From Neisseriaceae bacterium (GTDB lineage Bacteria > Pseudomonadota > Gammaproteobacteria > Burkholderiales > Neisseriaceae), in assembly GCA_016864895.1 (NCBI GenBank), contig CP046107.1, positions 1 through 64,000 on the forward strand: a stretch of DNA of 64,000 bases, in the 5' to 3' direction. The stretch's first letter is position 1. Each line of letters begins with the position of its first letter. Positions 7,815 through 16,820 of this stretch are shown here, piece by piece. The notes under the pieces were generated by a model. That model did not search any database and had not been told where the DNA came from. It saw nothing but the letters and a program-made list of their open reading frames with translations. The translations under genes and the position numbers were made by a program.

Positions 7815-9005
7815 ATGATGGATAAAAAAGTAGTGATCGTTTCTGCTAAGAGAACAGCTATTGGGAAGTTTAAAGGTGCCTTGTCCGGTGTATCAGCCAT
7901 GGAACTGGGTGCTGCGGTCATTGGTGGTTTATTAGATGATACAAAAATTGATATACAGTCAATAGATGAAGTGATCATGGGGCATGTATTAACAGCAGGT
8001 TTAGGACAAAACACAGCAAGGCAGTCAGCATTATTGGCAGGACTACCTATTGAAGTGTCTTGTTTTGGTGTTAATTTAGTATGTGGTTCTGGTTTGAAGT
8101 CTGTGGATTTGGCAGTTCATTCCATTATCAGTGGTAATGCACAGATTGTGATTGCTGGTGGTCAAGAGTCGATGACGAGAGCTCCGTTTCTAGTACCAGA
8201 AATGAGGAGTGGCAAAAGAATGGGAAATACTTCAATAATTGATAGTATGATTAATGATGGGTTGACAGATGTATATAACCATTATCATATGGGGGTAACA
8301 GCAGAAAATATTGCTAAAAAATATAATATTACTCGAAAAGAGCAGGACAAATTTTCTGTATTGTCTCAGAATAAAGCGGAGATGGCTCAAAAGGCAGGTA
8401 GATTTAAAGATGAGATTATTCCAATAGAAATTTCGGATCAAAAGGGAAGTATATCCATTTTTAAAGAAGATGAATTTATAAGACATGGAACCACTTATGA
8501 ATCAGTATCTAAAGCAAAGCCTTGTTTCATTGAAAATGGTACAGTAACTGCAGCTAATGCATCTGGTATTAATGATGGTGCAGCTGCAGTAATGTTAATG
8601 TCAGAAGATAAAGCAAAAGAATTAGGTTTGAAAATTTTAGCCACTATTGAATCTTGTGCTACAGTCGGTTGTGAACCTGCAATAATGGGAATAGGCCCTG
8701 TTGAGGCGATTAGAAAAGTATTATCTAGAACCCATTGGCGTATTGAGGATTTAGATCTGATTGAAGTAAATGAAGCTTTCTCATCACAATCTTTAGCAAT
8801 AATAAATGAATTAAAATTGGATACTTCTATTGTGAATGTGAATGGAGGGGCAATCGCATTAGGACATCCTATTGGTGCTTCAGGTTGTCGAATTCTTATA
8901 TCACTGATTTATGAAATGCAACGTAGGAATGCCAAAAAAGGTTTGGTGGGGTTATGTATTGGTGGAGGAATGGGTATTGCAATGACTATTTCTCGAAATA
9001 ATTAA
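7815..9005 (+). CDS. Acetyl-CoA acetyltransferase (thiolase II)
   Basis: The 396-residue protein is a biosynthetic-type thiolase that condenses two acetyl-CoA to acetoacetyl-CoA, or does the reverse. The nucleophile is Cys90 in NLVCGSGLKS. The second catalytic set is His351 in GHPIGASG and Cys381 in CIGGGMG. Length matches phaA/atoB products. It lies 12 bases after lrgB and is followed by icd after 71 bases. No phaB or phaC gene is adjacent, so polyhydroxybutyrate synthesis is not indicated. A role in ketone, acetoacetate or fatty acid metabolism is possible. ATG 7818 is an alternative start. Confidence 0.9.
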   Translation: MMDKKVVIVSAKRTAIGKFKGALSGVSAMELGAAVIGGLLDDTKIDIQSIDEVIMGHVLTAGLGQNTARQSALLAGLPIEVSCFGVNLVCGSGLKSVDLAVHSIISGNAQIVIAGGQESMTRAPFLVPEMRSGKRMGNTSIIDSMINDGLTDVYNHYHMGVTAENIAKKYNITRKEQDKFSVLSQNKAEMAQKAGRFKDEIIPIEISDQKGSISIFKEDEFIRHGTTYESVSKAKPCFIENGTVTAANASGINDGAAAVMLMSEDKAKELGLKILATIESCATVGCEPAIMGIGPVEAIRKVLSRTHWRIEDLDLIEVNEAFSSQSLAIINELKLDTSIVNVNGGAIALGHPIGASGCRILISLIYEMQRRNAKKGLVGLCIGGGMGIAMTISRNN

Positions 9006-9076
9006 GATAGATTCGTATATACATATTTATAGTGATATATACATGAATTAAAATATTTGAAATTAGGAGAATTTGT

Positions 9077-10324
9077 ATGGGTGATAAAGTAATTATTCCA
9101 GAAGGTGGAGCAAGAATTGTTTTGGGAGAGGGAGCCCCTATTCCTAACAATCCGATTATTCCTTTTATTGAAGGAGATGGAATTGGAACTGATATTACTC
9201 CTGTTATGATTTCTGTGGTAGATGCAGCAGTGAAAAAAGCGTATTCTGGTGAGAGAAAAATTTATTGGATGGAAGTATATGCAGGGGAGAAAGCAACAAG
9301 AATATATGGTGATAATGTATGGTTGCCTGATGAAACAGTTGAATATTTGAAGGAATACTCCGTCTCTATTAAGGGACCAATGACAACACCTATTGGCGGT
9401 GGTATTCGATCGCTTAATGTTGCTTTAAGACAAAAATTAGACTTATACCAATGTGTACGTCCAGTTCGTTATTTTCAAGGAGTACCTTCCCCATTAAAAG
9501 ACCCGAGTCAAACTGATATGGTTATCTTTCGTGAAAACACGGAAGATATTTATGTAGGAATTGAATGGGAAGCAGGCAGTGAGCAGGCTGTTAAACTGAT
9601 TAACCTCATTAAAGATGAATTTAAAGTGACCAAAATTCGTTTCCCCGAAACTTCTGGTATTGGAATAAAGCCTATTTCCAGAGAGGGCACAGAAAGGCTA
9701 TTTAGAGCAGCTGTCAATTATGCTATTAAGAATGATAGAGATAGTGTAACCATCGTGCATAAAGGTAATATCATGAAATTTACGGAGGGGGCATTTAGAG
9801 ATTGGTCATACGAATTGGTAAAGCGAGAGTTTGGGGCAGAATTAATCAGTGCCGGCCCATGGTGTTCATTTAAGAATCCGAATACAGGAAAAGCAATTAT
9901 AATTAAGGATGCAATTGCTGACAATTTCTTACAACAAATTTTGTTACATCCTGGTGATTATGATGTAATCGCAACTATGAACCTGAATGGTGACTATATA
10001 TCGGATGCTTTAGCAGCGCAAGTGGGTGGAATTGGAATTGCGCCAGGGGCTAATATTTCAGATAAATATGCTATTTTTGAAGCAACACATGGGACAGCCC
10101 CTAAATATGCTGGTTTAGATAAAGTTAACCCAGGATCATTAATTCTTTCAGCGGAAATGATGTTAAGATTTCTAGGTTGGACAGAAGCTGCTGATTTGGT
10201 TATTTCTTCAATGGAAAAAACAATTGTTGATAAAATAGTTACCTTTGACTTTGCTCGTCATTTGGATGATGCTACTGAGGTGTCTTCCTCAGAATTTGGA
10301 GAAGAAATGATTAAAAGAATGTAG
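9077..10324 (+). CDS. icd: NADP-dependent isocitrate dehydrogenase
   Basis: Icd converts isocitrate to 2-oxoglutarate and CO2 in the TCA cycle. The 415-residue product matches the dimeric bacterial NADP enzyme. Ser112 in [12 protein letters not shown] corresponds to the E. coli phosphorylated Ser113. [14 protein letters not shown] and the NADP-binding [11 protein letters not shown] segment are intact. The start has AGGAGA about 8 bases upstream. It ends before a strong bidirectional terminator. Confidence 0.95.
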   Translation: MGDKVIIPEGGARIVLGEGAPIPNNPIIPFIEGDGIGTDITPVMISVVDAAVKKAYSGERKIYWMEVYAGEKATRIYGDNVWLPDETVEYLKEYSVSIKGPMTTPIGGGIRSLNVALRQKLDLYQCVRPVRYFQGVPSPLKDPSQTDMVIFRENTEDIYVGIEWEAGSEQAVKLINLIKDEFKVTKIRFPETSGIGIKPISREGTERLFRAAVNYAIKNDRDSVTIVHKGNIMKFTEGAFRDWSYELVKREFGAELISAGPWCSFKNPNTGKAIIIKDAIADNFLQQILLHPGDYDVIATMNLNGDYISDALAAQVGGIGIAPGANISDKYAIFEATHGTAPKYAGLDKVNPGSLILSAEMMLRFLGWTEAADLVISSMEKTIVDKIVTFDFARHLDDATEVSSSEFGEEMIKRM

Positions 10325-10344
10325 TTTAGATTATATATTAACCT

Positions 10345-10374
10345 AAAAAAACCCAGATTTTCTGGGTTTTTTTT
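10345..10374. terminator. Bidirectional rho-independent terminator (icd / rpoH)
   Basis: AAAACCCAGA and TCTGGGTTTT form a 10-bp stem around a TTT loop, flanked by A residues on the left and a T run on the right. It lies between convergent icd and rpoH and reads as a terminator on both strands. Confidence 0.9.
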
Positions 10375-10376
10375 AC

Positions 10377-11228
10377 TTAGTTTTTATTTTCAATAAGATA
10401 ACCACGCATCTTTTCAATAGCTTTTGATTCGATTTGGCGGATTCTTTCGGGAGAAACGCCATATTTAACAGCCAAGTCATGTAAGGTAGAATTTTCATCA
10501 GCTAACCAACGGCTTTCGACAATGTCTCTACTTCGTTCATCCAATTGCGTAAGTGCATGAGTTAGACCCTCAGTTTGTAGTATTTGATCATCCTTTTTAC
10601 CTAATTGAATTTCTGGTTCATTATTATAGTCAGCTAACCAATCAATAGGAGCAAAATTATCCTCATCATCACTATCACGAATCAGAGCAATATCATGACC
10701 TGTTATTCTTTGTTCCATTTCATAAACATCTTTTAATTTAACACCCAGGTCTTCTGCAATCTCTTTAGCTTCCATCTCAGACAATGCATGCATATTTTTT
10801 TTCATACTACGTAAATTGAAAAATAATTTACGTTGTGGTTTAGTAGTGGCCACCCTGACAAGTCTCCAATTTCTTAATACGAACTCGTGGATTTCGGCCT
10901 TAATCCAATGAATTGCAAATGAAACTAAACGAACACCCCGAGTAGGATCAAATTTTTTGACTGCCTTCATCAAACCAATATTACCTTCTTGAATCAAGTC
11001 TGCCTGATTAAGTCCATAGCCGTCATAATCTCTAGCAATTGATACTACTAATCTTAAATGAGACAGAATTAAACTTTTTGCAGCCTCCAGATCTCCATCT
11101 TTAGCCAATTTTTCGGCCAATGTGTGTTCTTCTTCAGCTGTTAATAAAGGAATAGAATTAACGGTATTGATATATTGAGCTAAGCTACCATGACCAGTTA
11201 ACACTGGTAGAGTTATTTCATCGCTCAT
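10377..11228 (-). CDS. rpoH: RNA polymerase heat-shock sigma factor (sigma-32)
   Basis: RpoH directs RNA polymerase to heat-shock promoters. The 283-residue product has sigma region 2 (DLIQEGNIGLMKAVKKFD at about 77-94), the RpoH box QRKLFFNLR (132-140) that separates it from the housekeeping factor, and a region 4 helix-turn-helix (VSPERIRQIESKA) near the end. The gene stands alone, with its own likely promoter upstream and the shared terminator at its 3' end. Confidence 0.95.
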   Translation of the reverse strand: MSDEITLPVLTGHGSLAQYINTVNSIPLLTAEEEHTLAEKLAKDGDLEAAKSLILSHLRLVVSIARDYDGYGLNQADLIQEGNIGLMKAVKKFDPTRGVRLVSFAIHWIKAEIHEFVLRNWRLVRVATTKPQRKLFFNLRSMKKNMHALSEMEAKEIAEDLGVKLKDVYEMEQRITGHDIALIRDSDDEDNFAPIDWLADYNNEPEIQLGKKDDQILQTEGLTHALTQLDERSRDIVESRWLADENSTLHDLAVKYGVSPERIRQIESKAIEKMRGYLIENKN

Positions 11229-11318
11229 GATTGATGTCCTAATCTATAAAAATGCCTAAGTTTAAATAAACTTTTTAGAAATGAAGAATAAACAACTTAT
11301 CATTTCCTAAATGATCAA

Positions 11319-11348
11319 ATTATAGCCCACTATTTGATAAGAAAACAA
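11319..11348 (-). promoter_or_regulatory. Possible sigma-70 promoter of rpoH
   Basis: On the minus strand TTGTTT (complement of 11343-11348) and consensus TATAAT (complement of 11319-11324) are 18 bases apart, about 90 bases before the rpoH start. Nothing else recognisable lies in 11229-11459. Confidence 0.5.
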
Positions 11349-11459
11349 TAGGACTCCCCCAAATATAATTTTAAGTTATTTGGTTAAAAAGGATTAGTAT
11401 TTTACGTTGCTAACAAATATATACTATAGTTCAAACATAATGCAAGGTTATTTGGTCTT

Positions 11460-11984
11460 GAATGTTTATTTTCGATTTAGGGCAGTATAATTTTTTATCA
11501 GTCACTTGTTCTGAGATTATATGTACTTTTTTTTAACGTTGTTTTTATCATTCTTAGCAGTATCAACAAACGTTGTATTGAGTGTAATAATTGCATGGCC
11601 TTTGGCTGGATATAGTTTTGTGGATACAGGATTATTAAATTCTATTATCTATTTACCATTTTCTTTACAAACTTTTGTGACAGGTATTATTCTGGTTGTT
11701 TTATATGTGCTTAATGGAAGGTTGGGTTCTTTATTTGTTCAGAATATTGATGGATTGCAAGTTTCTACGATATTACCTGAATTAAAACCTACTTTCATTA
11801 GTAGTATTACCATTTCTTGTACACAATGTATAGGAGAATATAGTCCTGTTATTACTGGTAACATTCTCACAAGATTAGAAATATCGCTATTAGTGATAGC
11901 TTCAAAGTTTGAACAATTTGCTTTAGAATTAAACTCTGTGTTTTTAATTTTAATTATTTTTTGGGTATCCCACTAATTAGTATT
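11460..11984 (+). pseudogene. cysT: Decayed sulfate ABC transporter permease CysT
   Basis: A 151-codon frame (11521-11976) preserves pieces of CysT in order: VVLSVIIAWPLAGYSF, IIYLPFSLQTFVTGIIL, LNGRLGSLF, then CIGEYSPVITGN and LVIASKFEQF. About 60 codons are missing between GSLF and the GEY region, the part holding the coupling loop that contacts the ATPase. Upstream, the matching N-terminal segment (reading VTCSEIICTF) is in another frame, with the break in the run of T near 11525. The product cannot be a working permease. It sits in the normal cysT position before cysW and cysA. Confidence 0.8.
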
Positions 11985-11999
11985 TTTTATAGATCCGTA

Positions 12000-12668
12000 C
12001 ACAGAGGATGGGATTTGTGCATTTTTTTATTCTTGATAGTGACGCATTGGAGGCAATACAACTTAGTTTAATAACTTTTTTTAATTATACCAAATAAATA
12101 ACTATTGGTATTAATGTGGCTTGATTGATTTCTATATTTAACTTTATAGGTGAGGTATTGTAATAGTTAATAGCCTCTTTATTTGCCATTTTCGGTTTCA
12201 TCAAATAGCTGCTGGCTAATGTTAGTTGTACTATCTAGCCGTTTTATAGGTGGTGGGGTTACAAATTATATTTGTAGATCTATGGGGTTATTATGATTAC
12301 TCTGTTGGTTATTTTTCTGTGGACAGTGATGGAATTAGTCCCATTGATGTCATATATCAAGGCAATGAAAATATGGGATACAAATATTGAAGATCTAGCT
12401 CATGAGATGATTTTTGAAAGTGACTTTACCTAATTAAATGGCTTTTATTGATAGAATTAAACCGGTTAATACAGTTTAAAAAAATTTATAGCTGCTGGTA
12501 TTGTGTCTGGTCATATTAGAGGTGTGAGAAATATTGTTCCTTGACAGATATAAGTGTTATAGTGAGTATGACTATGTTACATCTTTTACTTTAGCGAGTT
12601 TATTGGCATTGATGGCTATTTTTACTTTACAAAATATAGTTATTTGGTGTCGAAAAAGAATAGAGTAA
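12000..12668 (+). pseudogene. cysW: Decayed sulfate ABC transporter permease CysW
   Basis: Fragments of CysW appear in the right order but in different frames with stops between them. They are DALEAIQLSLIT near 12043-12078, FAIFGF near 12181-12200, TLLVIFLWTVMELVPLM near 12298-12350, VSGHIRG near 12508-12530 and TLASLLALMAIFTL near 12590-12632. No frame of useful length remains. This is the second permease of the cysTWA locus and is clearly dead. Confidence 0.75.
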
Positions 12669-12705
12669 AAATAAGAAATTAATAATGTGAATAAATAGGT
12701 TTGTT

Positions 12706-13797
12706 ATGGGGATTTCGATTAAAAATTTAGAGAAAAAGTTTGATAATTATCAAGCATTAAGAAATATCAACTTTGATGTTGAATCGGGGAAATTTTGTGC
12801 ATTATTGGGTCCTTCTGGGTGTGGGAAAACAACTTTGTTGAGAATAATTGCTGGGCTAGAAACAGCAGATTCAGGACAAATATTTTTTGGTAATCAAGAT
12901 ATGACTAACGTTGATGTCAGAAACAGGGGTGTTGGATTAGTTTTTCAAAACTATGCTTTATTTCGACATATGACTGTTTTTGATAACGTAGCTTTTGGTT
13001 TACGAGTTAAATCTAGAAAAGAAAGATTATCAGATGCTCAAATTACTACCAGGGTTCGTGAACTGTTGAGTATGGTTCAATTGGATTGGTTAGAAAAATC
13101 TTATCCATCTAGATTGTCAGGAGGTCAGAAACAAAGAGTTGCGTTGGCTAGGGCTTTAGCAGTAACCCCTAAGGTTTTATTATTGGATGAGCCTTTTGCA
13201 GCTTTAGATGCAAAAGTCAGGAAAGATTTGAGATTATCTTTACGTGATATACAGCATGAACTAAATATTACCTGTATTTTAGTAACACATGACCAAGAAG
13301 AGGCTTTGAGTATGGCAGATAAGATTGTTGTTATGAATAAGGGTAAGGTAGAGCAAATAGGCACAGGTTCAGAGTTATATAATAATCCAAATACTGGATT
13401 TACAGTTGAATTTTTGGGAGAAGTCAATATTTTTAATCGGGCTAGAGTGGAGAATAATCTACTTATTATCGGGAACTATACAAAGCCAGCTCCTGATAAT
13501 TTTTTAGGTAAAGAAGAAAATGTAGTTGCCTATATCAGACCTCAAGATATTACACTAGTACATGAATTAGACTCTAATAGTAATATGGTGGGGGAGGCTA
13601 CTATTTTAGATATTCAAGAAATCGGTTCTATAGTGCGTCTTTTTTTAAAAAGTCCCATCTTTGAACGAAAAATTGAAGTTGTTATTACTAAAAAATTATT
13701 TGATGAAAATCCTTTTTCAACTCAAGAAAGAGTTTACTTTAAACCTGAGAAAACTTTTGTTTTTTCTTTAGAAGATTTAGTCGATTACATGATTTAA
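12706..13797 (+). CDS. cysA: Sulfate/thiosulfate-type ABC transporter ATPase
   Basis: The 363-residue protein is a complete CysA-type ATPase: Walker [10 protein letters not shown] (35-43), signature LSGGQ (137-141), Walker B LLLDEP (158-163), switch His195, and a regulatory beta domain after about residue 235. CysA normally powers the CysTW permease for sulfate uptake at the inner membrane. Both permease genes just upstream are pseudogenes, so the original job is lost unless other permeases exist. The frame is undamaged, which suggests either very recent decay of the permeases or a retained role as ATPase for another importer. Confidence 0.9.
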   Translation: MGISIKNLEKKFDNYQALRNINFDVESGKFCALLGPSGCGKTTLLRIIAGLETADSGQIFFGNQDMTNVDVRNRGVGLVFQNYALFRHMTVFDNVAFGLRVKSRKERLSDAQITTRVRELLSMVQLDWLEKSYPSRLSGGQKQRVALARALAVTPKVLLLDEPFAALDAKVRKDLRLSLRDIQHELNITCILVTHDQEEALSMADKIVVMNKGKVEQIGTGSELYNNPNTGFTVEFLGEVNIFNRARVENNLLIIGNYTKPAPDNFLGKEENVVAYIRPQDITLVHELDSNSNMVGEATILDIQEIGSIVRLFLKSPIFERKIEVVITKKLFDENPFSTQERVYFKPEKTFVFSLEDLVDYMI

Positions 13798-13988
13798 TCA
13801 AATATAATGGGATTCATCTATACTAGATGATAGTTTAGATAGGGATGGATTTACTTTTGAACACGGTATTTAGGATTGGTTAATTTTTTTTTATTATTTT
13901 TTATCACATCACAATGATGAAAAAACTGAAAATATATAGGTAAAGAGAATTCCCCCATGACTTGATAGTGAGTGATAGCATGGGATAG

Positions 13989-14003
13989 TACTCAAATTGA
14001 GTA
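13989..14003. repeat. 15-bp palindrome in the cysA-dsbD gap
   Basis: TACTCAA and TTGAGTA (13989-13995 and 13997-14003) form a palindrome around one central base. Another small stem (CATCTA/TAGATG, 13815-13829) lies just after cysA in the same 260-base gap between convergent genes. Confidence 0.4.
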
Positions 14004-14020
14004 TAGGTAGCAAAAAGGGT

Positions 14021-14045
14021 TCTCTGATCACTTACTGATTAGAGA
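14021..14045 (-). terminator. Likely terminator after dsbD
   Basis: TCTCTGATCA (14021-14030) pairs with TGATTAGAGA (14036-14045), a 10-bp stem with one wobble and a 5-base loop. On the minus strand it is followed by a short T run after four bases. Its position just past the end of dsbD suits a transcription terminator. Confidence 0.55.
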
Positions 14046-14057
14046 GAGTAGTATGGT

Positions 14058-15917
14058 TCACAACTGTTGTTCAGTCTTCTTGATCCATTTTATAAATTTA
14101 TCTGGTTCTTCAAATCCTAGTAGTGGTTTGCTGTAAATATTTGGTGTTTTAATCACAAAAAAAGCGGGAGGAGTATATACATTAAACATTTGCATTAACT
14201 CGCGATGTTCTTTGGTATTATTAGTGATGTCAATTTGGAAAAAGTTATTTCGATTCAGAATTTTTTTGATTTTAGGATCTGAAAAAGTATATTTTTCCAT
14301 TTTTTTACAAGTAGCACACCAATCAGCATAAAAGTCAAGATAGATAGTTTGATTAGGATGATTTTCTAGGGCAATTTGTATGTCTTTCATCAATTCTTGC
14401 ACATTGATATACTTTCTGTTGATGGAGATTTCGGTATTGGTGTCAATGGGATTAACTGATAAAAAAGTACTAATGTGATTACTTTTTCCTGAATAAAAAG
14501 TTGATATTAAATAAATGGTTAAATAAATACCTAGAATGGAGAATGCTAGATAAAAAATTTTTCCAAAAAATGATTTAGTAGGATACCAGTATAAAATAAT
14601 TATAGGGAGGATAAAAATGATGCAATATAAAAGTACAGCGAACCAATTAGGTATAAAAGGAGCCATTAGATATACACCAATAAATAAAAGTAGGATCCCC
14701 AATAAGTATTTAATTATATTCATCCAATTACCCAAGTTGGGGAGAAATTTATCTCCTAGTAGACTGAAAATTAGTAGAGGTAGACTCATACCCAATCCCA
14801 TTACATAAAGAGCCAGACCTCCAAGTACGATATCACGTGTACTATTAATATAACCGAGAGCAAACGCAAGGGGAGGCGCAATACAGGGACCTATGATCAG
14901 TGCTGATACACATCCAGTGAAAAATAGAGTGATGTATTTGTTTTTAGTTTTGATTCGGGTATTACTTAGTAAATTCTGCCATTTATTGGGGAGTTGTAGC
15001 TGAAATATGTCTAACATGGATAAACCTAATAGTATGATTAATAAACCAACAGGAATCATAAAAATAGCTTGTTGCATGTAGGCATTTATAAGTACACCAC
15101 TTAACCCTGCAATAATACCCAAAATAGCATAAGTTAAGGAAATACCTTGAGTATATGTAAAAGTAGAAATAAAACTCCTATCTTGGCTCTGTTGTTGATT
15201 AACAATTATTGATGAAATAATTGGTACCAATGGGTACATACAAGCAGTCAAACTCATAGTAATGCCTGCTAAGAAAAATAGTAGTAATGTTTGGAAAAAT
15301 TTTTGATAAGAAATACTCACTGTTTCCTCAGTTGTAGTATTTTTGGTAGGAACTAAGACAAATTTTTTGTCCGTATTGTCAATGGAGATGTTATTTGTAT
15401 TTGATTGTTCAACTACTTTTTTAATGAATGATGGATAATTTTTTATTTTTGATACTGATTTATCTAATGTGATAAGTATTCCGTTATCAATTTTGTAATG
15501 TCGTTCTATGGGAGGATAACAAATACCAATATCAGCACAGCCTTGCAAAGAAATATCAAATTGAAATACCTTGTGTCCTTTATCTTTAATAGGGATAGAT
15601 ATATTAACTAAGTCCCTAAAGATTTTTTGTTGGCCAAAAAATTCATCTGAATGGACAATAGAGTCGCTGTATTGTGGATTGCCTAATATAGCTATTGGTT
15701 TTGTGTTGAATAGAAATTTAGATTGGTATAGATAATATCCAGGTTCAATAGTGATATCAATCAATAGGTTGTTATCAACTGTATTAACAGTCATGTTAAA
15801 CGCTTTTTCAGGTGGAAGAATATTTCTACTGTTGATGTTCGCATGATTAGCACTGGCGAAAGATAGGATAAAAATTGAAGTGAATAGAATGAGAATATGA
15901 ACTAGTCTGAGATACAT
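14058..15917 (-). CDS. dsbD: Thiol:disulfide interchange protein DsbD
   Basis: DsbD carries electrons from cytoplasmic thioredoxin across the inner membrane to periplasmic DsbC, DsbE and related proteins. With the start at 15917 (619 residues) there is a clean signal peptide ending ASA/N. The three redox pairs are present: Cys127 and Cys133 in the N-terminal domain, Cys226 and Cys345 in the eight-helix membrane domain, and WCATC (534-537) in the C-terminal thioredoxin domain. No ribosome site is evident. Earlier starts exist (ATG 15947, GTG 15986) inside folE2, so translation may be coupled to folE2. Confidence 0.93.
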   Translation of the reverse strand: MYLRLVHILILFTSIFILSFASANHANINSRNILPPEKAFNMTVNTVDNNLLIDITIEPGYYLYQSKFLFNTKPIAILGNPQYSDSIVHSDEFFGQQKIFRDLVNISIPIKDKGHKVFQFDISLQGCADIGICYPPIERHYKIDNGILITLDKSVSKIKNYPSFIKKVVEQSNTNNISIDNTDKKFVLVPTKNTTTEETVSISYQKFFQTLLLFFLAGITMSLTACMYPLVPIISSIIVNQQQSQDRSFISTFTYTQGISLTYAILGIIAGLSGVLINAYMQQAIFMIPVGLLIILLGLSMLDIFQLQLPNKWQNLLSNTRIKTKNKYITLFFTGCVSALIIGPCIAPPLAFALGYINSTRDIVLGGLALYVMGLGMSLPLLIFSLLGDKFLPNLGNWMNIIKYLLGILLLFIGVYLMAPFIPNWFAVLLYCIIFILPIIILYWYPTKSFFGKIFYLAFSILGIYLTIYLISTFYSGKSNHISTFLSVNPIDTNTEISINRKYINVQELMKDIQIALENHPNQTIYLDFYADWCATCKKMEKYTFSDPKIKKILNRNNFFQIDITNNTKEHRELMQMFNVYTPPAFFVIKTPNIYSKPLLGFEEPDKFIKWIKKTEQQL

Positions 15918-15930
15918 AGAATTTATTACA

Positions 15931-16701
15931 TTATGAGACAATTTCAGCATAGGCTGAATGATTGTGGATAGATTCGAAATTTTCACTAGAAATTTTAAAA
16001 CTAATAATCTCTGTTTGTTTTGATAGTAATTGATAAATATCTCTTACAATATCTTCCACAAATTTTGGATTTTCATAGGCCTTTTCTGTTACATATTTTT
16101 CATCAGGACGTTTTAGTATACTATACAACTCACAAGAAGAGCTCTTCTCTGCTATTTCAATTAATATTTCTGGTATGATATCATGATTGTACTGCACGAG
16201 TATGTTCACAATAGAGCGTTGATTATGAGCGCCGTAATCAGATATCTCTTTGGAGCATGGGCATAACGACGTGGTAGGTATTTTCACTTCTAAAAATTGT
16301 TCAATTTTTTCATCTCGAATACGAGTGTGATAGATTATTTCATAATTTATTAAACTAGTAATTTGCGTAACTGGGGCTTTTTTTTCAATAAATAACGGTG
16401 CTTGTAGGATTATTTCTCCGCCCTTAGCTTCTAACCTGTGACACATATTAGTTGTTAATTCTCGCATAGTAGCAGCATTAATGGGTTGTTTATTTTCACA
16501 TATTAAGGTAATAAAACGTGACATATGGGTGCCACGGTATTTGCCTTCTAATTGAGTATACATACTCACTGTAGCAATTGAATGCTGAATGCCAGTTTTG
16601 GAGAGTAATTGAACTGGGATGGTAAAATCCTTGATGCCAACTCTTGTGATAGCAATATTTCTGGTGTCAATCGAATTTTGAGTATCAGTTAAAGAACCCA
16701 T
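15931..16701 (-). CDS. folE2: GTP cyclohydrolase FolE2 (type IB)
   Basis: FolE2 makes 7,8-dihydroneopterin triphosphate from GTP, the first step of folate synthesis, and is the metal-flexible alternative to zinc-dependent FolE. The 256-residue product shows the diagnostic TSLCPCSKEIS and YGAHNQRS segments. Cys147 and His159 fall at the positions used as metal ligands in the Neisseria enzyme. AAGGA lies about 7 bases before the ATG. A strong promoter with a palindrome over its -10 element precedes it, and dsbD follows with almost no gap. In other bacteria folE2 is often induced by zinc shortage. Confidence 0.95.
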   Translation of the reverse strand: MGSLTDTQNSIDTRNIAITRVGIKDFTIPVQLLSKTGIQHSIATVSMYTQLEGKYRGTHMSRFITLICENKQPINAATMRELTTNMCHRLEAKGGEIILQAPLFIEKKAPVTQITSLINYEIIYHTRIRDEKIEQFLEVKIPTTSLCPCSKEISDYGAHNQRSIVNILVQYNHDIIPEILIEIAEKSSSCELYSILKRPDEKYVTEKAYENPKFVEDIVRDIYQLLSKQTEIISFKISSENFESIHNHSAYAEIVS

Positions 16702-16725
16702 TGATATTCCTTAAGTATGTTTCTG

Positions 16726-16766
16726 CTAAAAGGCTAAAGTATAGTCTTTTAGTCGGATATGTTCAA
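16726..16766 (-). promoter_or_regulatory. folE2-dsbD promoter with overlapping palindromic operator
   Basis: On the minus strand TTGAAC (complement of 16761-16766) and TATACT (complement of 16738-16743) are spaced 17 bases. Bases 16726-16752 form a 27-bp near-perfect palindrome: CTAAAAG-n-CTA, 5 bases, TAG-n-CTTTTAG, with a single mismatched pair. It spans the -10 element and the expected transcription start, an ideal place for repressor binding. The sequence does not match the usual Zur consensus. Confidence 0.65.
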
Positions 16767-16820
16767 TTTAAAATAATGAAGACATTAAAATAATTAATGA
16801 CCTCAGTTAAAATAATTTAT

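Noticed and set aside
7520..8014. 164-codon minus-strand frame over lrgB and the thiolase gene
   Set aside because: It lies antisense to two clearly identified genes and its product resembles no family.
7815..9005. Thiolase as evidence for polyhydroxybutyrate synthesis
   Set aside because: No reductase (phaB) or synthase (phaC) gene is in the window, so only the acetyltransferase activity is supported.
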